From Flavobacterium sp. (GTDB taxonomy: Bacteria; Bacteroidota; Bacteroidia; Flavobacteriales; Flavobacteriaceae), in NCBI GenBank assembly GCA_030151255.1, contig JASLED010000092.1, positions 1-64,000 on the forward strand: DNA of 64,000 bases. Direction: 5' to 3'. The first letter of the stretch is position 1. Every line of letters begins with the position of its first letter. The notes beneath the pieces are model-generated. The model did no database searches. It saw only the letters and a list, made by a program, of their open reading frames with translations, and was not told where the DNA came from. Shown here piece by piece: positions 14,214-22,666 of the stretch. The position numbers and the translations under genes were made by a program.

Positions 14214-16394
14214 TTAAAATTTCAACGTTATTCCTGCCAAAATATTGAATTCCGCTTGCGGATAATATCCTGCTCCATCAATCATTGATTGTCCATCAAA
14301 ATCTGACCAATAATATCCGTTTGAAATATATTTTACATCAAAAATGTTGTTTGCTAACAAAGAAACGCCAATACTTCTAAACCATTTTTTTACTGGAAAT
14401 TCATAATTTACACTCAAATCATTTACAAAATAAGAATCTAATTTAGAATTTCTTGCTTCGATGTTTGACATATATTGTTCTCCCACAAATTTTGTAAGCA
14501 ATGAAACACTCATGCCTTTAATAGGTAAATAGGTTAACGCATTTGATGCAATAAAATCTGGTGAAAAAGCAATTGCTTTTGTTCCAAAATATTGCATTTC
14601 TCCATTCCAAAAGTATGATAAATTCTTATTTTTATTTGAGCTAACAGTTATACTTGGGCTCCAATAGAATTTTTCTAACACTTTTACATTTGCATCAACT
14701 TCAATTCCCAATCGATAACTATCTTCAATATTTTCTCTAACAGAAGCTCCAACGTCATTTAACTGCCCTGTAAGTACCAATTGATCTTTGTATTTCATAT
14801 AAAATGCATTTACATTAATTGTAGTTGCATCATTTTTAAATCTCCAGCCCAATTCAAAATCATCTAATTTTTCTGGCTTTGGCATTTTACCCAATTCACG
14901 CTCTTTATAATCGGTTCTGTTTGGTTCTTTATGTGCTTTTGCATAAGAAAAATACATTTGATTTTCATCGTTTATTTGGTAAGTAATACCTGCTTTCGGA
15001 TTTAAAAAGTTATATTTTTCATTTACTAATCCTGTTTCAATTCCGTTTGCTTCATATGTTACTCTTCTATATTGTACATCACCAAATAAACTCAATTTAT
15101 CTGTTAATTGCCATGTAGCCTTTGCAAAGAAATTTGCATCGGTTTTTACCGAATGATCTCTATAATATTCTTGTTTATAATTGTGTTTTATGGGTTGTCT
15201 TGTCCATAAAATATCGCCATAATGATCTCCTTCATATTTATTTGCTGCACCACCAAAAATTACATTTAATTGATTGGCTGTATAATTTACGTTAAACACA
15301 GCGCCATAGAAATGATTATCTAAAAATTTACGACGAATTAGATCTGTACGGCTAATTTCTGTTCCGTCAACAACAACTGGCGCCAAACCATATTCTTTTA
15401 CTTTTTGGTTGCGCTTATAGTTTTCGTAAAATCCAAATCCTTTTGTATAATGCAATGATACATTTGAACTCCATTGGTTTGACCATTTTTCGCTCCAATG
15501 CAACTGATAATGATCTTGTTTGTAATTATCCGTTTCGTTGTTATAAAACTTAGTTTCGCCATTATCATCTGTATATTTTCCTGACGGATTATATCTTCGG
15601 CCGTATTTATCTATTTCAGACTGATCTACTCCATTCCATGCTTGATAGGTTTTTTGATTTCCGCCAAACATCAACGCTTTTACTAACGATGTATTTCCAA
15701 CATAAATACCTTGTAAGAAATAAGATCTTAAATCGGAAGAAGCTCTATCAATATATCCATCAGAGTGAATATCGGATAATCTTCCAGCAATTTCGAATTT
15801 ATCATTGATAAGACCTGTGCTAAATTTTAATGTTGATTTACGCGTGTTGTAACTTCCGTAAGAGTTTGCAATTTCTGCATTTGCTTTTTCGGAATAATCA
15901 TCTGTTTTTAAATTTAAACTTGCGCCAAAAGCCGCTGCTCCGTTGGTTGAAGTACCAACACCGCGCTGCAATTGCAAATTTTGAACAGACGAAGCAAAAT
16001 CGGGCATATTTACCCAAAAAGATCCTTGCGATTCGCTATCGTTATACGGCACTCCATTTAAAGTAACATTTACACGAGTGGCATCTGAACCACGAACTCT
16101 AAAACTTGTATATCCTACTCCGTTACCAGCATCTGTTGTTGTAACAACCGATGTCATGTTTGACATTAATACAGGAATATCTTGCCCTAAATTTCGTTTT
16201 GCAATTTCCTTTTTGGTAAGGTTTTCAAAAGCGATAGGAGATTTACCATCTACCCGAACGGCAGATAAAACAATTTCATTTAATGCAGTTCTTTGAATTG
16301 AATCTTGAGCTACATTTTCTTGTGCCACAGCAGTTATTGCTGTACTTACACAAATACCCAATACAAATAATGGGTTAACATTTCGTTTTTTCAT
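14214..16394 (-). CDS. TonB-dependent outer-membrane receptor, thiamine-regulated
   Basis: A 726-residue outer-membrane TonB-dependent transporter. The ATG at 16394 begins a signal peptide (MKKRNVNPLFVLGICVSTAI, cleavage after AVAQ); the frame also opens at a TTG at 16427. The plug domain, about residues 45-160, contains the TonB-box-like segment ALNEIVLSAVRV and GVGYTSFRVRGSDATRVNV. The remaining 550 residues form the beta barrel and end in aromatic ...ILAGITLKF, the outer-membrane insertion signal. It has no N-terminal carboxypeptidase-like domain, unlike the SusC protein at 22667. A TPP riboswitch lies immediately upstream, and PnuC lies 0.6 kb away, so thiamine or a precursor is the likely cargo, as known for Bacteroides riboswitch-controlled receptors. 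The substrate is inferred from regulation only. Confidence 0.85.
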   Translation of the reverse strand: MKKRNVNPLFVLGICVSTAITAVAQENVAQDSIQRTALNEIVLSAVRVDGKSPIAFENLTKKEIAKRNLGQDIPVLMSNMTSVVTTTDAGNGVGYTSFRVRGSDATRVNVTLNGVPYNDSESQGSFWVNMPDFASSVQNLQLQRGVGTSTNGAAAFGASLNLKTDDYSEKANAEIANSYGSYNTRKSTLKFSTGLINDKFEIAGRLSDIHSDGYIDRASSDLRSYFLQGIYVGNTSLVKALMFGGNQKTYQAWNGVDQSEIDKYGRRYNPSGKYTDDNGETKFYNNETDNYKQDHYQLHWSEKWSNQWSSNVSLHYTKGFGFYENYKRNQKVKEYGLAPVVVDGTEISRTDLIRRKFLDNHFYGAVFNVNYTANQLNVIFGGAANKYEGDHYGDILWTRQPIKHNYKQEYYRDHSVKTDANFFAKATWQLTDKLSLFGDVQYRRVTYEANGIETGLVNEKYNFLNPKAGITYQINDENQMYFSYAKAHKEPNRTDYKERELGKMPKPEKLDDFELGWRFKNDATTINVNAFYMKYKDQLVLTGQLNDVGASVRENIEDSYRLGIEVDANVKVLEKFYWSPSITVSSNKNKNLSYFWNGEMQYFGTKAIAFSPDFIASNALTYLPIKGMSVSLLTKFVGEQYMSNIEARNSKLDSYFVNDLSVNYEFPVKKWFRSIGVSLLANNIFDVKYISNGYYWSDFDGQSMIDGAGYYPQAEFNILAGITLKF

Positions 16395-16476
16395 TCGTAA
16401 AATAAATTTCACAAATAAAAGGGGCAATTACTTTTATTAATAATTACTATTTACCACAACTTAACATAAGTTGATT

Positions 16477-16542
16477 TTCCCTTGGCAGCATTACCCGCCC
16501 AGGTTCTATGGGTATGATCTCAGCCTGATAAGGCACCCCTTT
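16477..16542 (-). ncRNA. TPP riboswitch aptamer upstream of TonB receptor
   Basis: On the minus strand: AAAGGGGTGCC, GGCTGAGATCATACCC, ATAGAACCTG, then GGTAATGCTGCCAAGGGAA, the full conserved aptamer core. P1 is less clear than in the thi operon. The 5' arm AAAGGGG (16536-16542) is complementary to CCCCTTT at 16418-16424, in the leader close to the ATG, giving a possible alternative pairing. A hairpin CAACTTA-TGT-TAAGTTG follows the aptamer without a U-tract. Confidence 0.93.
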
Positions 16543-16555
16543 GAGATTTGAACTG

Positions 16556-16563
16556 CAAATATA
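16556..16563 (-). promoter_or_regulatory. -7 box of the riboswitch-TonB receptor transcript
   Basis: TATATTTG on the minus strand, identical to the -7 box of the thi operon and placed 14 bp before the aptamer. A TTG at the right distance is not evident, though TTT occurs there. Confidence 0.55.
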
Positions 16564-16601
16564 GCTAGTATTCTGTAGAAATAAAATTCCTTTTATTAAA
16601 A

Positions 16602-17000
16602 CTATATAGGGCGCTGACGGAGCGCTTTTTTTAGGGATAATTTTTGTTTAGCTTCTTTATTTTTGCGAATTATAGCTTTTGGAACTTTCGTTTTAATTCT
16701 TGCTTTATCAATCTGTAAAGCAGTTTCCAGTAAAGTAAAGAAACGATTGATTACAATTTCTTTATTTTTAATTTGGCTACGCGAATCATCAGCAGATAGA
16801 ATTAATGTTCCGTCTTTTGAAAACTTGGTTTGTAATTTAGTAACAATAAGTTCTTTTTCTACAGCAGATAATGCTTGCGTTTCGGTGCTGTTCCAAAATA
16901 AAACAACTTTAGATGATACTTTATTTACATGTTGGCCTCCTGCGCCACCACTTCTTACAGCTTTAAACGTAATTTCTTTTCGTAAAACTTCTTTATTCAT
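16602..17000 (-). CDS. arfB: Alternative ribosome-rescue factor ArfB (GGQ peptidyl-tRNA hydrolase)
   Basis: Releases peptides from ribosomes stalled without a stop codon. The ATG at 17000 gives 132 residues, the usual length; the frame opening at 17075 runs through the end of pnuC. The catalytic GGQ is at residues 21-23 in SGGAGGQHVNKV, and the C-terminal tail is basic (IIRKNKEAKQKLSLKKALRQ), as required to sit in the empty mRNA channel. The start overlaps the pnuC stop by 8 bp, so it is translated from the pnuC message. No terminator of its own is seen before the riboswitch promoter. Confidence 0.93.
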   Translation of the reverse strand: MNKEVLRKEITFKAVRSGGAGGQHVNKVSSKVVLFWNSTETQALSAVEKELIVTKLQTKFSKDGTLILSADDSRSQIKNKEIVINRFFTLLETALQIDKARIKTKVPKAIIRKNKEAKQKLSLKKALRQRPI

Positions 17001-17619
17001 TGTTTCGTTTTTGTTCTTCAATGGCTTTATACCACGAACGATATGCCATAATTGCCATAATTGTAAAGATAGCAAATTGCAAGGCTAAAATTCCTAATCC
17101 TCTATACGCATAAAGAGGAATTGAAACTAAATCGCCAATAATCCAAAGCGTCCAGTTTTCAATCTTTTTTAATGCCATAAAATACATTCCTGTAAAGAAA
17201 ATTCCAGATGTGATTACATCAACATAATTTTCAATACGAATTTCGTTTCCAACCAATTTATACACAATGTAAATAATAATTAAGGTAAAAATAAAAATAC
17301 CTACACCTATATATTTTTCCTTTGTTGTAGTTCTACTAATTTGTAATGGCGCGCTATTATCCGATACATTTGACCATTTGTACCAACCATATATACTCAT
17401 TAGCGAATAATATCCGTTAAGAATCATATCGCCTAAATATCCTGCTAAATACAATAAATAAACCGTAATTACAGTAGCTATTAAACCCGTTGGATAAACC
17501 AATATATTTTCTTTACCGGCGTACCAAACACTTAAAATTCCAAAAATGAATACAATAATTTCTAATACAATATTTACCCAACTTGTTTCTGTATAAGAAC
17601 CAATAAAAAAATCTATCAT
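16993..17619 (-). CDS. PnuC/PnuT-family vitamin transporter
   Basis: A 208-residue inner-membrane protein with about seven hydrophobic segments, of the PnuC family. The family pattern is seen in the loop YYSLMSIYGWYKW, whose aromatic residues line the ligand site, and in NWTLWIIGDLVSIPLYAYRG near the C-terminus. Family members import nicotinamide riboside (PnuC) or thiamine (PnuT) down a gradient maintained by intracellular phosphorylation. The neighbouring TPP-regulated TonB receptor favours thiamine, but this gene is upstream of, not behind, that riboswitch. The ATG at 17619 was chosen over the one at 17643 because the latter lies in the terminator U-tract. It overlaps arfB by 8 bp. Confidence 0.8.
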   Translation of the reverse strand: MIDFFIGSYTETSWVNIVLEIIVFIFGILSVWYAGKENILVYPTGLIATVITVYLLYLAGYLGDMILNGYYSLMSIYGWYKWSNVSDNSAPLQISRTTTKEKYIGVGIFIFTLIIIYIVYKLVGNEIRIENYVDVITSGIFFTGMYFMALKKIENWTLWIIGDLVSIPLYAYRGLGILALQFAIFTIMAIMAYRSWYKAIEEQKRNNE

Positions 17620-17632
17620 ACTTATAATTATA

Positions 17633-17667
17633 AAAAAAGCCATACAAATTAGAATGTATGGCTTTTT
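17633..17667 (-). terminator. Terminator after the Bax-inhibitor gene, just before pnuC
   Basis: On the minus strand AAAAAGCCATACA / TGTATGGCTTTTTTT, a 13-bp stem with U-tract, 18 bp past the BI-1 stop. It ends 13 bp before the pnuC ATG, so pnuC either depends on read-through or has a promoter upstream of the hairpin. Confidence 0.85.
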
Positions 17668-17684
17668 ATATCTTATTAATCTAA

Positions 17685-18392
17685 TTAATTACTTCTGTTC
17701 ATCAAAATTCTTAGAATATACCAGAACAATAACATTAATGATGCAAACAAGCTTAAAGCTGCTGGCACATATTGATTTGCGGCATATTCATTTTTAATTT
17801 GCCATGTTGAATATAGAATTGATCCTGATGCTAAAGCAACCATCGCTAAAGAAAACCATAATCCTAATTCAAATCCAAAAAGCATTCCTGCAACAATGGC
17901 ACCTAAAGCCAAGAAAAAACCAATTGTAAGAATTGAACGCATGAAAGAAAAATTAGCATTCGATCCGAAAACAACCCCTGTTAATCCAAGGAATAAAGCT
18001 AAGGTAAGAATACCTGCTTGAGTGATTAATGATGTATCGCCAGTCATGCTCATTGCTACATATAAAATAGGAACAAATAAGAATGCTTCTGCAACAATAT
18101 ACAGCATATAACCAACATATTGTTTTGTTGTACTTTCTGAATTATAAGCTAGTTTTTGTGCGTACCAAGTAACTGCCATAAATAGTCCTAAAATTATTAG
18201 CCATGAGAATTTACCCATTCCTAATAAGCTAATCATTCCTTGTACTACAAAAGGAGTGTTTAACATTATAGATTCTAATACAACAAAAACTAAAACACCT
18301 AACGCTAAATTGCTATATGTTTTTTTATAAAACTGGGCTTTTACCGCATCAGATTCATAAGCAACCACATGATTAAATTGATTATTTTCCAT
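17685..18392 (-). CDS. Bax inhibitor-1/YccA-family membrane protein
   Basis: A 235-residue inner-membrane protein with seven predicted transmembrane helices, of the TMBIM/Bax-inhibitor-1 family. The ATG at 18392 (MENNQFNHVV) is chosen; the frame opens upstream in an unlikely position. Landmarks are FYKKTYSNLALGVLVFV in helix 1, YVGYMLYIVAEAFLF in the middle, and an LFWYILRIL ending. Bacterial relatives form pH-dependent calcium leak channels or interact with FtsH; the role here is unknown. It follows the phosphopantetheinyl transferase with 47 bp between them. Confidence 0.88.
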   Translation of the reverse strand: MENNQFNHVVAYESDAVKAQFYKKTYSNLALGVLVFVVLESIMLNTPFVVQGMISLLGMGKFSWLIILGLFMAVTWYAQKLAYNSESTTKQYVGYMLYIVAEAFLFVPILYVAMSMTGDTSLITQAGILTLALFLGLTGVVFGSNANFSFMRSILTIGFFLALGAIVAGMLFGFELGLWFSLAMVALASGSILYSTWQIKNEYAANQYVPAALSLFASLMLLFWYILRILMNRSN

Positions 18393-18439
18393 ATTCTTAA
18401 ATTTTAGGCAATTTACAAAAAATGCAAGATCAAAAAACA

Positions 18440-19048
18440 CTAATTAACAAAAGCACAAACAATTAAAAAATCTTCAATAAAAATGGTTTCAAAATAGAAC
18501 AAATTTGGTTCATCGTCCACTAGAATAGTTTGTTCACAATTATTTACAAAAACTTGCTTAGCAAAACTTAGGCTTCGGGAGTTACACATTTTATAAACAG
18601 CTTCTTTTGCCGACCAAATTTGTGTAAAATACCTGATTTGTTTTTGTATTGAATCAGGTTTTGAATTACTTTCATTTTCGTTGCAAAACTTTGAAGCTAA
18701 ACGAATAATTTTTTCTTGTTGCTTTTCTATATCTACACCAACATTAGATTTACTTAAATAAACAACGGCGTAATTAAAAGAATGTGATATAGAAATATAT
18801 GTGCCATCGCTCAAAAAAGGTTTACCAAATTCGTCGTAAATTAAATCCTTATCACTTATACCAATAGCCAATAAAATATTTCTAACTGCAAGAAATGCTT
18901 TTTTATGCTCCATTGATTTCATCAAGGTTAAACGCTGTAAGCTATTAGAGGATAAGATTATCCCTTCCCTCAGCTCATCTATTGTTTCAATCACCTTCCA
19001 AACATACAACTTACCCTTACCTATCGATAGAGATTCTACTAATGCCAT
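18440..19048 (-). CDS. 4'-phosphopantetheinyl transferase (Sfp type)
   Basis: Transfers phosphopantetheine from CoA to a serine of carrier proteins. The 202-residue length is typical for the single-chain Sfp/AcpT class. The magnesium-binding motif is VGVDIEK (Asp106, Glu108) and the second signature is WSAKEAVYK (Trp145, Lys148, Glu149), plus the acyl-CoA site SISHSF. No fatty-acid or NRPS genes are nearby, so its carrier protein cannot be named. The upstream 95 bp holds the terminator of the SusCD locus at its far end. Confidence 0.9.
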   Translation of the reverse strand: MALVESLSIGKGKLYVWKVIETIDELREGIILSSNSLQRLTLMKSMEHKKAFLAVRNILLAIGISDKDLIYDEFGKPFLSDGTYISISHSFNYAVVYLSKSNVGVDIEKQQEKIIRLASKFCNENESNSKPDSIQKQIRYFTQIWSAKEAVYKMCNSRSLSFAKQVFVNNCEQTILVDDEPNLFYFETIFIEDFLIVCAFVN

Positions 19049-19112
19049 AACTTTTGAACTATTACTTTTTAGTGTTTCAAACTACTGATTACAAAGTTAC
19101 AATTAGTACATA

Positions 19113-19143
19113 AAAAAAGAGTCGCAATGCGACTCTTTTAAAA
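19113..19143 (-). terminator. Terminator of the SusCD locus
   Basis: AAAAGAGTCGC-AAT-GCGACTCTTTT with a further T-tract on the minus strand, one base beyond the stop codon of the DUF4302 gene. Confidence 0.9.
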
Positions 19144-20016
19144 TTATTTAAGACTAACTGATGCTGTTCCTGTATCAGATACTCCTATAAAAGCAGAACC
19201 TGTCCATATTAACTCATCAATTACTGATCCGTCAGGTATTTCTAAAGCAGGTGTAAGTTTTACAACATCACCTTCTCTATCAGCAGCAAATGTTACCGCA
19301 CCTGTAGATGTAACATTTCCTAACTGAGCATGAGAACGAAGAAGTCCCATTCTATAGAAAATTCCACTTTCATCATCTGTAATGGCAGTATAATCCATTT
19401 TATAAGGTTTACCATTGTAAGTGATTTGCATTTCACTTGTAGCTTGTAAACGATCGTAAGTAGCCCACATTTTAGGGAAAACAAATGCCTTGTCTTCAGT
19501 AGTAGCTTTTCTAAAAACTACTTTTTTATTTGACATATAACCAATGGTCTCTACATCTCCATTATCCAAATAGTTATTATACATAAACTCGATATCCGTT
19601 CTTAAACTCCAAGGATCGAATTCTGTAAAAGCGTGAACTTTATTAAAATTTGGAAAGCTCAAAGCAAATGTTCGTAACATTACGAAATTATATTCACTTT
19701 TTTCAACTCCTAAATCTCCACGATCTAAATCTGTTTTTAACTCAAGACTCCAGTCATCTTTAAAATCAAACCACAGATTAAATTCTCCTAAATATTTACC
19801 TCCATCAGGACTAAAGCTTACAATCCATCCATTCGGACTTTCTTCAACCAAATGACGTTTCATTTCAGCTTTAGCTTTGTCTATACGTATGATAGGATCT
19901 TCGTCCCAATATCTAGTATCTTCTTTATTATCGCACGAAGCTAAGCCAAATCCTGCTACTGCTACCAAAGCAAATACTTTGCTAAAACTTCCGATATTTC
20001 TATAAACACTCTTCAT
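19144..20016 (-). CDS. DUF4302 lipoprotein
   Basis: A 290-residue surface lipoprotein. The signal peptide ends in GLASC with the lipid cysteine at 28. The rest matches the Bacteroidota family DUF4302: MKRHLVEESPNGWIVSF and a beta-rich body with YNFVMLRTFALSF and a C-terminal region with alternating short strands. Members of this family repeatedly occur with SusC, SusD and a zinc metallohydrolase lipoprotein, as here. Biochemical function is unknown; a role in substrate capture on the cell surface is inferred from the company it keeps. It starts 2 bp after the metallohydrolase stop and ends at the operon terminator. Confidence 0.8.
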   Translation of the reverse strand: MKSVYRNIGSFSKVFALVAVAGFGLASCDNKEDTRYWDEDPIIRIDKAKAEMKRHLVEESPNGWIVSFSPDGGKYLGEFNLWFDFKDDWSLELKTDLDRGDLGVEKSEYNFVMLRTFALSFPNFNKVHAFTEFDPWSLRTDIEFMYNNYLDNGDVETIGYMSNKKVVFRKATTEDKAFVFPKMWATYDRLQATSEMQITYNGKPYKMDYTAITDDESGIFYRMGLLRSHAQLGNVTSTGAVTFAADREGDVVKLTPALEIPDGSVIDELIWTGSAFIGVSDTGTASVSLK

Positions 20017-20018
20017 AA

Positions 20019-21164
20019 TTATAAGCTTTTTACTTTTTTAGCTTCAGTAGCATAATGCTGACAGAATCTAACTACTTTTTTATTTCCAACAGAAGATATT
20101 TTCTTTGTTCCAAAAGCCTCAATACTTCTTCCTTGCGGTAGATTACGATTCAACATTGGAGAATCTTGAGCATTTTTAACAGCAACTCTACAAAGTTCGT
20201 CAAAATCAACAGCAAATTCTTTCTTAAAATAATCTTTAACTAAAGCTACTTTATAACGAATTTTAGCAACACCACCTGTCTTATAAATATCTTCAGTAAG
20301 TCCATAAGAATCACGTTTAGCTTGAGTCATATCGTCATAACGCTGAATTTGAGCTAGCATTTTTTCGTAATCTGCAGGAGTTGTAGACAATAAATAAGAT
20401 GCTACTTCTGCAAAATCTTCAATAGTATTTGATCTAGAATATCCAGTAACAAAACCTAAGACGTTACCATAAGCATTAATCGACCAATCCTCTCCATTTT
20501 CTTGTTTCCACTTGAATGGGGAAGTTGGAGAATTAGGATTTGCACGTTCCATTAACTTAGTTGGTAATTCCATCCATTGTGAAGTATAATCGCCTCTGTT
20601 TTTTGCACTAAACTCTGGTTGATTAAACTCTTTATCTTGATTTATAATATGGATATACTCATGCTGAATTGTATGAATAAATTCTTGTGCAGATCCTAAA
20701 TCATTCTCTAAAAAATTCACTTCATACAAAGTAATTTGAACTCCACCAGAAGCTAATCCTAAAGTACGCGTTCCGTCGTCATTCAAAGCATAACCGCCCG
20801 CAGCTAAAAGTGTCATAGGTCTTATTTTTTTAACAAAAGATTCTCCTGCGACATCTTTATAAGACTTAAGCCAAACATGATCAACCATTTCAAAAGCTGG
20901 TTTAACAGCATCTAATCTTGGTGGATATAAATTTCGATTATTATCTTTTGTTGGTCCATAAATATTTCTATCCCATCTATAGTGAACAATCATATTATAT
21001 GGCTTTGTAAATGTTTCGAACAAATAAGTATCAACTTCATTCAACAATTTAGCATCTTCAGTAGGCAAAACACTTTTATCATTCAATTTGTCATCATTAT
21101 TACAACTCACAAGTAATAAACCTAATGCACCAATTGCAAAAATATTTTTCAAATTCTTTTTCAT
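20019..21164 (-). CDS. Substrate import-associated zinc metallohydrolase lipoprotein
   Basis: A 381-residue secreted lipoprotein with lipobox LLLVSC (Cys21). The zinc-metallopeptidase motif HExxH is clear in TIQHEYIHIINQ (His168, Glu169, His172), and a glutamate in EDFAEVASYLL about 90 residues later could be the third ligand. It fits the family of SusCD-linked metallohydrolase lipoproteins thought to trim substrates before import. No prodomain is visible. It lies 2 bp after susD and 2 bp before the DUF4302 gene. The substrate, probably a peptide or protein, is an inference. Confidence 0.85.
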   Translation of the reverse strand: MKKNLKNIFAIGALGLLLVSCNNDDKLNDKSVLPTEDAKLLNEVDTYLFETFTKPYNMIVHYRWDRNIYGPTKDNNRNLYPPRLDAVKPAFEMVDHVWLKSYKDVAGESFVKKIRPMTLLAAGGYALNDDGTRTLGLASGGVQITLYEVNFLENDLGSAQEFIHTIQHEYIHIINQDKEFNQPEFSAKNRGDYTSQWMELPTKLMERANPNSPTSPFKWKQENGEDWSINAYGNVLGFVTGYSRSNTIEDFAEVASYLLSTTPADYEKMLAQIQRYDDMTQAKRDSYGLTEDIYKTGGVAKIRYKVALVKDYFKKEFAVDFDELCRVAVKNAQDSPMLNRNLPQGRSIEAFGTKKISSVGNKKVVRFCQHYATEAKKVKSL

Positions 21165-21166
21165 AA

Positions 21167-22654
21167 TTATCTAGGATTTGGTGTTAATCCAGCTCCAAGA
21201 GCTGATTGAGGTAACTGAACAGCTTTTCTTTGATCTTTAGCTGATAAAACATCCTCTGTTCCTTCAATTAAGTTTTTGTGAGTAATAGGAATATTATATC
21301 TCTTAATATCATACCATCTGTTACCCATAAATAAAAATTCAGATCTACGCATTTCAGCTACGAACTTCAACATTTTTCTTTGTGTTTCATTTACATTATA
21401 GAATGGTTGATATTCACTTGCATTACTAACTTTGTTAATAATTGTATTTTGAGTAATGTTATTCTCGTTGTTATTTACACCAGTAGTTCTAAACTTAGCA
21501 AAATATCCCATCATTTTAGCAGCTCTATCATATTCTTCTCTCATGATTGCCGCTTCAATTCTATACAAATAAGCTTCGTCTGTTGATAGTAAAGAAATAT
21601 TTACATAAGGCTGACCAATACCCGCTCCTTGATTTGAATAAACAAAATATTCGTAAAATCTTAAATAAAAATAAACATCTTCACTTCTCCAATAAAGATC
21701 ATATATATAAGCCTTATTAAATGGATTAAACGTTGCTGCTACTCTTGCTCTAGCAATATCGATTGTTACGCCATAACGAATAGCTCCGTAAACTCTACTT
21801 AGTAATGTTCTTGAACCAACGATCAATAAATTCGCTTTTTCCTCTTGACTACCAAATCTTTGTTGTTGTTGCTGAGTAGTTAATTGCGTATATTCAGAAT
21901 AATCTCTCAAATCAGCAGGTCTATCACCTAAAAATTCTGAATATTCCATTACCTTATCAAAATCACCTTTAAAAGCAAAAAATCTTGTTGCTAAAGCATA
22001 TCCCGCTTCTCTAGTAAAATGAAAAGAATAATTTTGAGTTCCGAAAAAACTAGCTGGTTTTGCTAATCTAACACCTTCAACGATATCAGCTTCTAAATTT
22101 GCATATACTTCTGCTAAAGTGCCTCTGTGATATTCTTTAAATAACACTTCCTCAACTTGATCAACATAAGGAATACCTAAAGTATTATCAGCTGTTGCAG
22201 GATCATAAGCTTCACAGAAAGTCATTGCTAACATCCAGTGAGCATAAGCACGAGCTAAAAGAGCTTCTCCTTTAATTCCTTCGTACATTTCTTTACTCAT
22301 CTGTACTTTTTCAACAGACTCTAATGCTTGATTTGCCTGTGAAATAGCAGAATAAGCTGCTTGCCAATATTCTGCTGGTGAATCCCAACTTTCTTGAGTT
22401 TCAACATTCCATGTATAATACGCTGTATTATCTAATGAACTGTTCTGAGTTCTTCTAGAATCACCAAAGTTATCAGTCATTCCCTCTAGAGCATAGAAAT
22501 TATTAGCCGATGGATATGCATATACTAATAATTGCTTAATTTTCTCAGGAGAATCAATTTTTGTTCTTTGATCTGGATTCTCAGACAGGAAGTTGGAACA
22601 GCTCGTTAAAGCTATTCCTGCAACAATTCCTGCAATATATTTTAAATTTCTCAT
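21167..22654 (-). CDS. SusD/RagB-family nutrient-binding lipoprotein
   Basis: The surface lid of a SusCD outer-membrane uptake complex. A 495-residue lipoprotein with signal peptide ending ALTSC (Cys19) and the family's N-terminal segment LSENPDQRTKIDSPEKIKQL. The middle shows the TPR-like helices (GEALLARAYAHWMLAMTFCE), and the end carries MRRSEFLFMGNRWYDIKRYN, the usual SusD C-terminal signature. It follows susC by 12 bp. The neighbouring metallohydrolase suggests peptides rather than glycans as cargo; no glycoside hydrolase is near. Confidence 0.92.
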   Translation of the reverse strand: MRNLKYIAGIVAGIALTSCSNFLSENPDQRTKIDSPEKIKQLLVYAYPSANNFYALEGMTDNFGDSRRTQNSSLDNTAYYTWNVETQESWDSPAEYWQAAYSAISQANQALESVEKVQMSKEMYEGIKGEALLARAYAHWMLAMTFCEAYDPATADNTLGIPYVDQVEEVLFKEYHRGTLAEVYANLEADIVEGVRLAKPASFFGTQNYSFHFTREAGYALATRFFAFKGDFDKVMEYSEFLGDRPADLRDYSEYTQLTTQQQQQRFGSQEEKANLLIVGSRTLLSRVYGAIRYGVTIDIARARVAATFNPFNKAYIYDLYWRSEDVYFYLRFYEYFVYSNQGAGIGQPYVNISLLSTDEAYLYRIEAAIMREEYDRAAKMMGYFAKFRTTGVNNNENNITQNTIINKVSNASEYQPFYNVNETQRKMLKFVAEMRRSEFLFMGNRWYDIKRYNIPITHKNLIEGTEDVLSAKDQRKAVQLPQSALGAGLTPNPR

Positions 22655-22666
22655 AACTTTAACTAA

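Noticed and set aside
16602..16628. GC-rich hairpin GGCGCT-GACGG-AGCGC followed by T on the plus strand
   Set aside because: It is part of the last codons of arfB (arginine/proline-rich tail) and no plus-strand gene ends there, so a terminator call is not justified.
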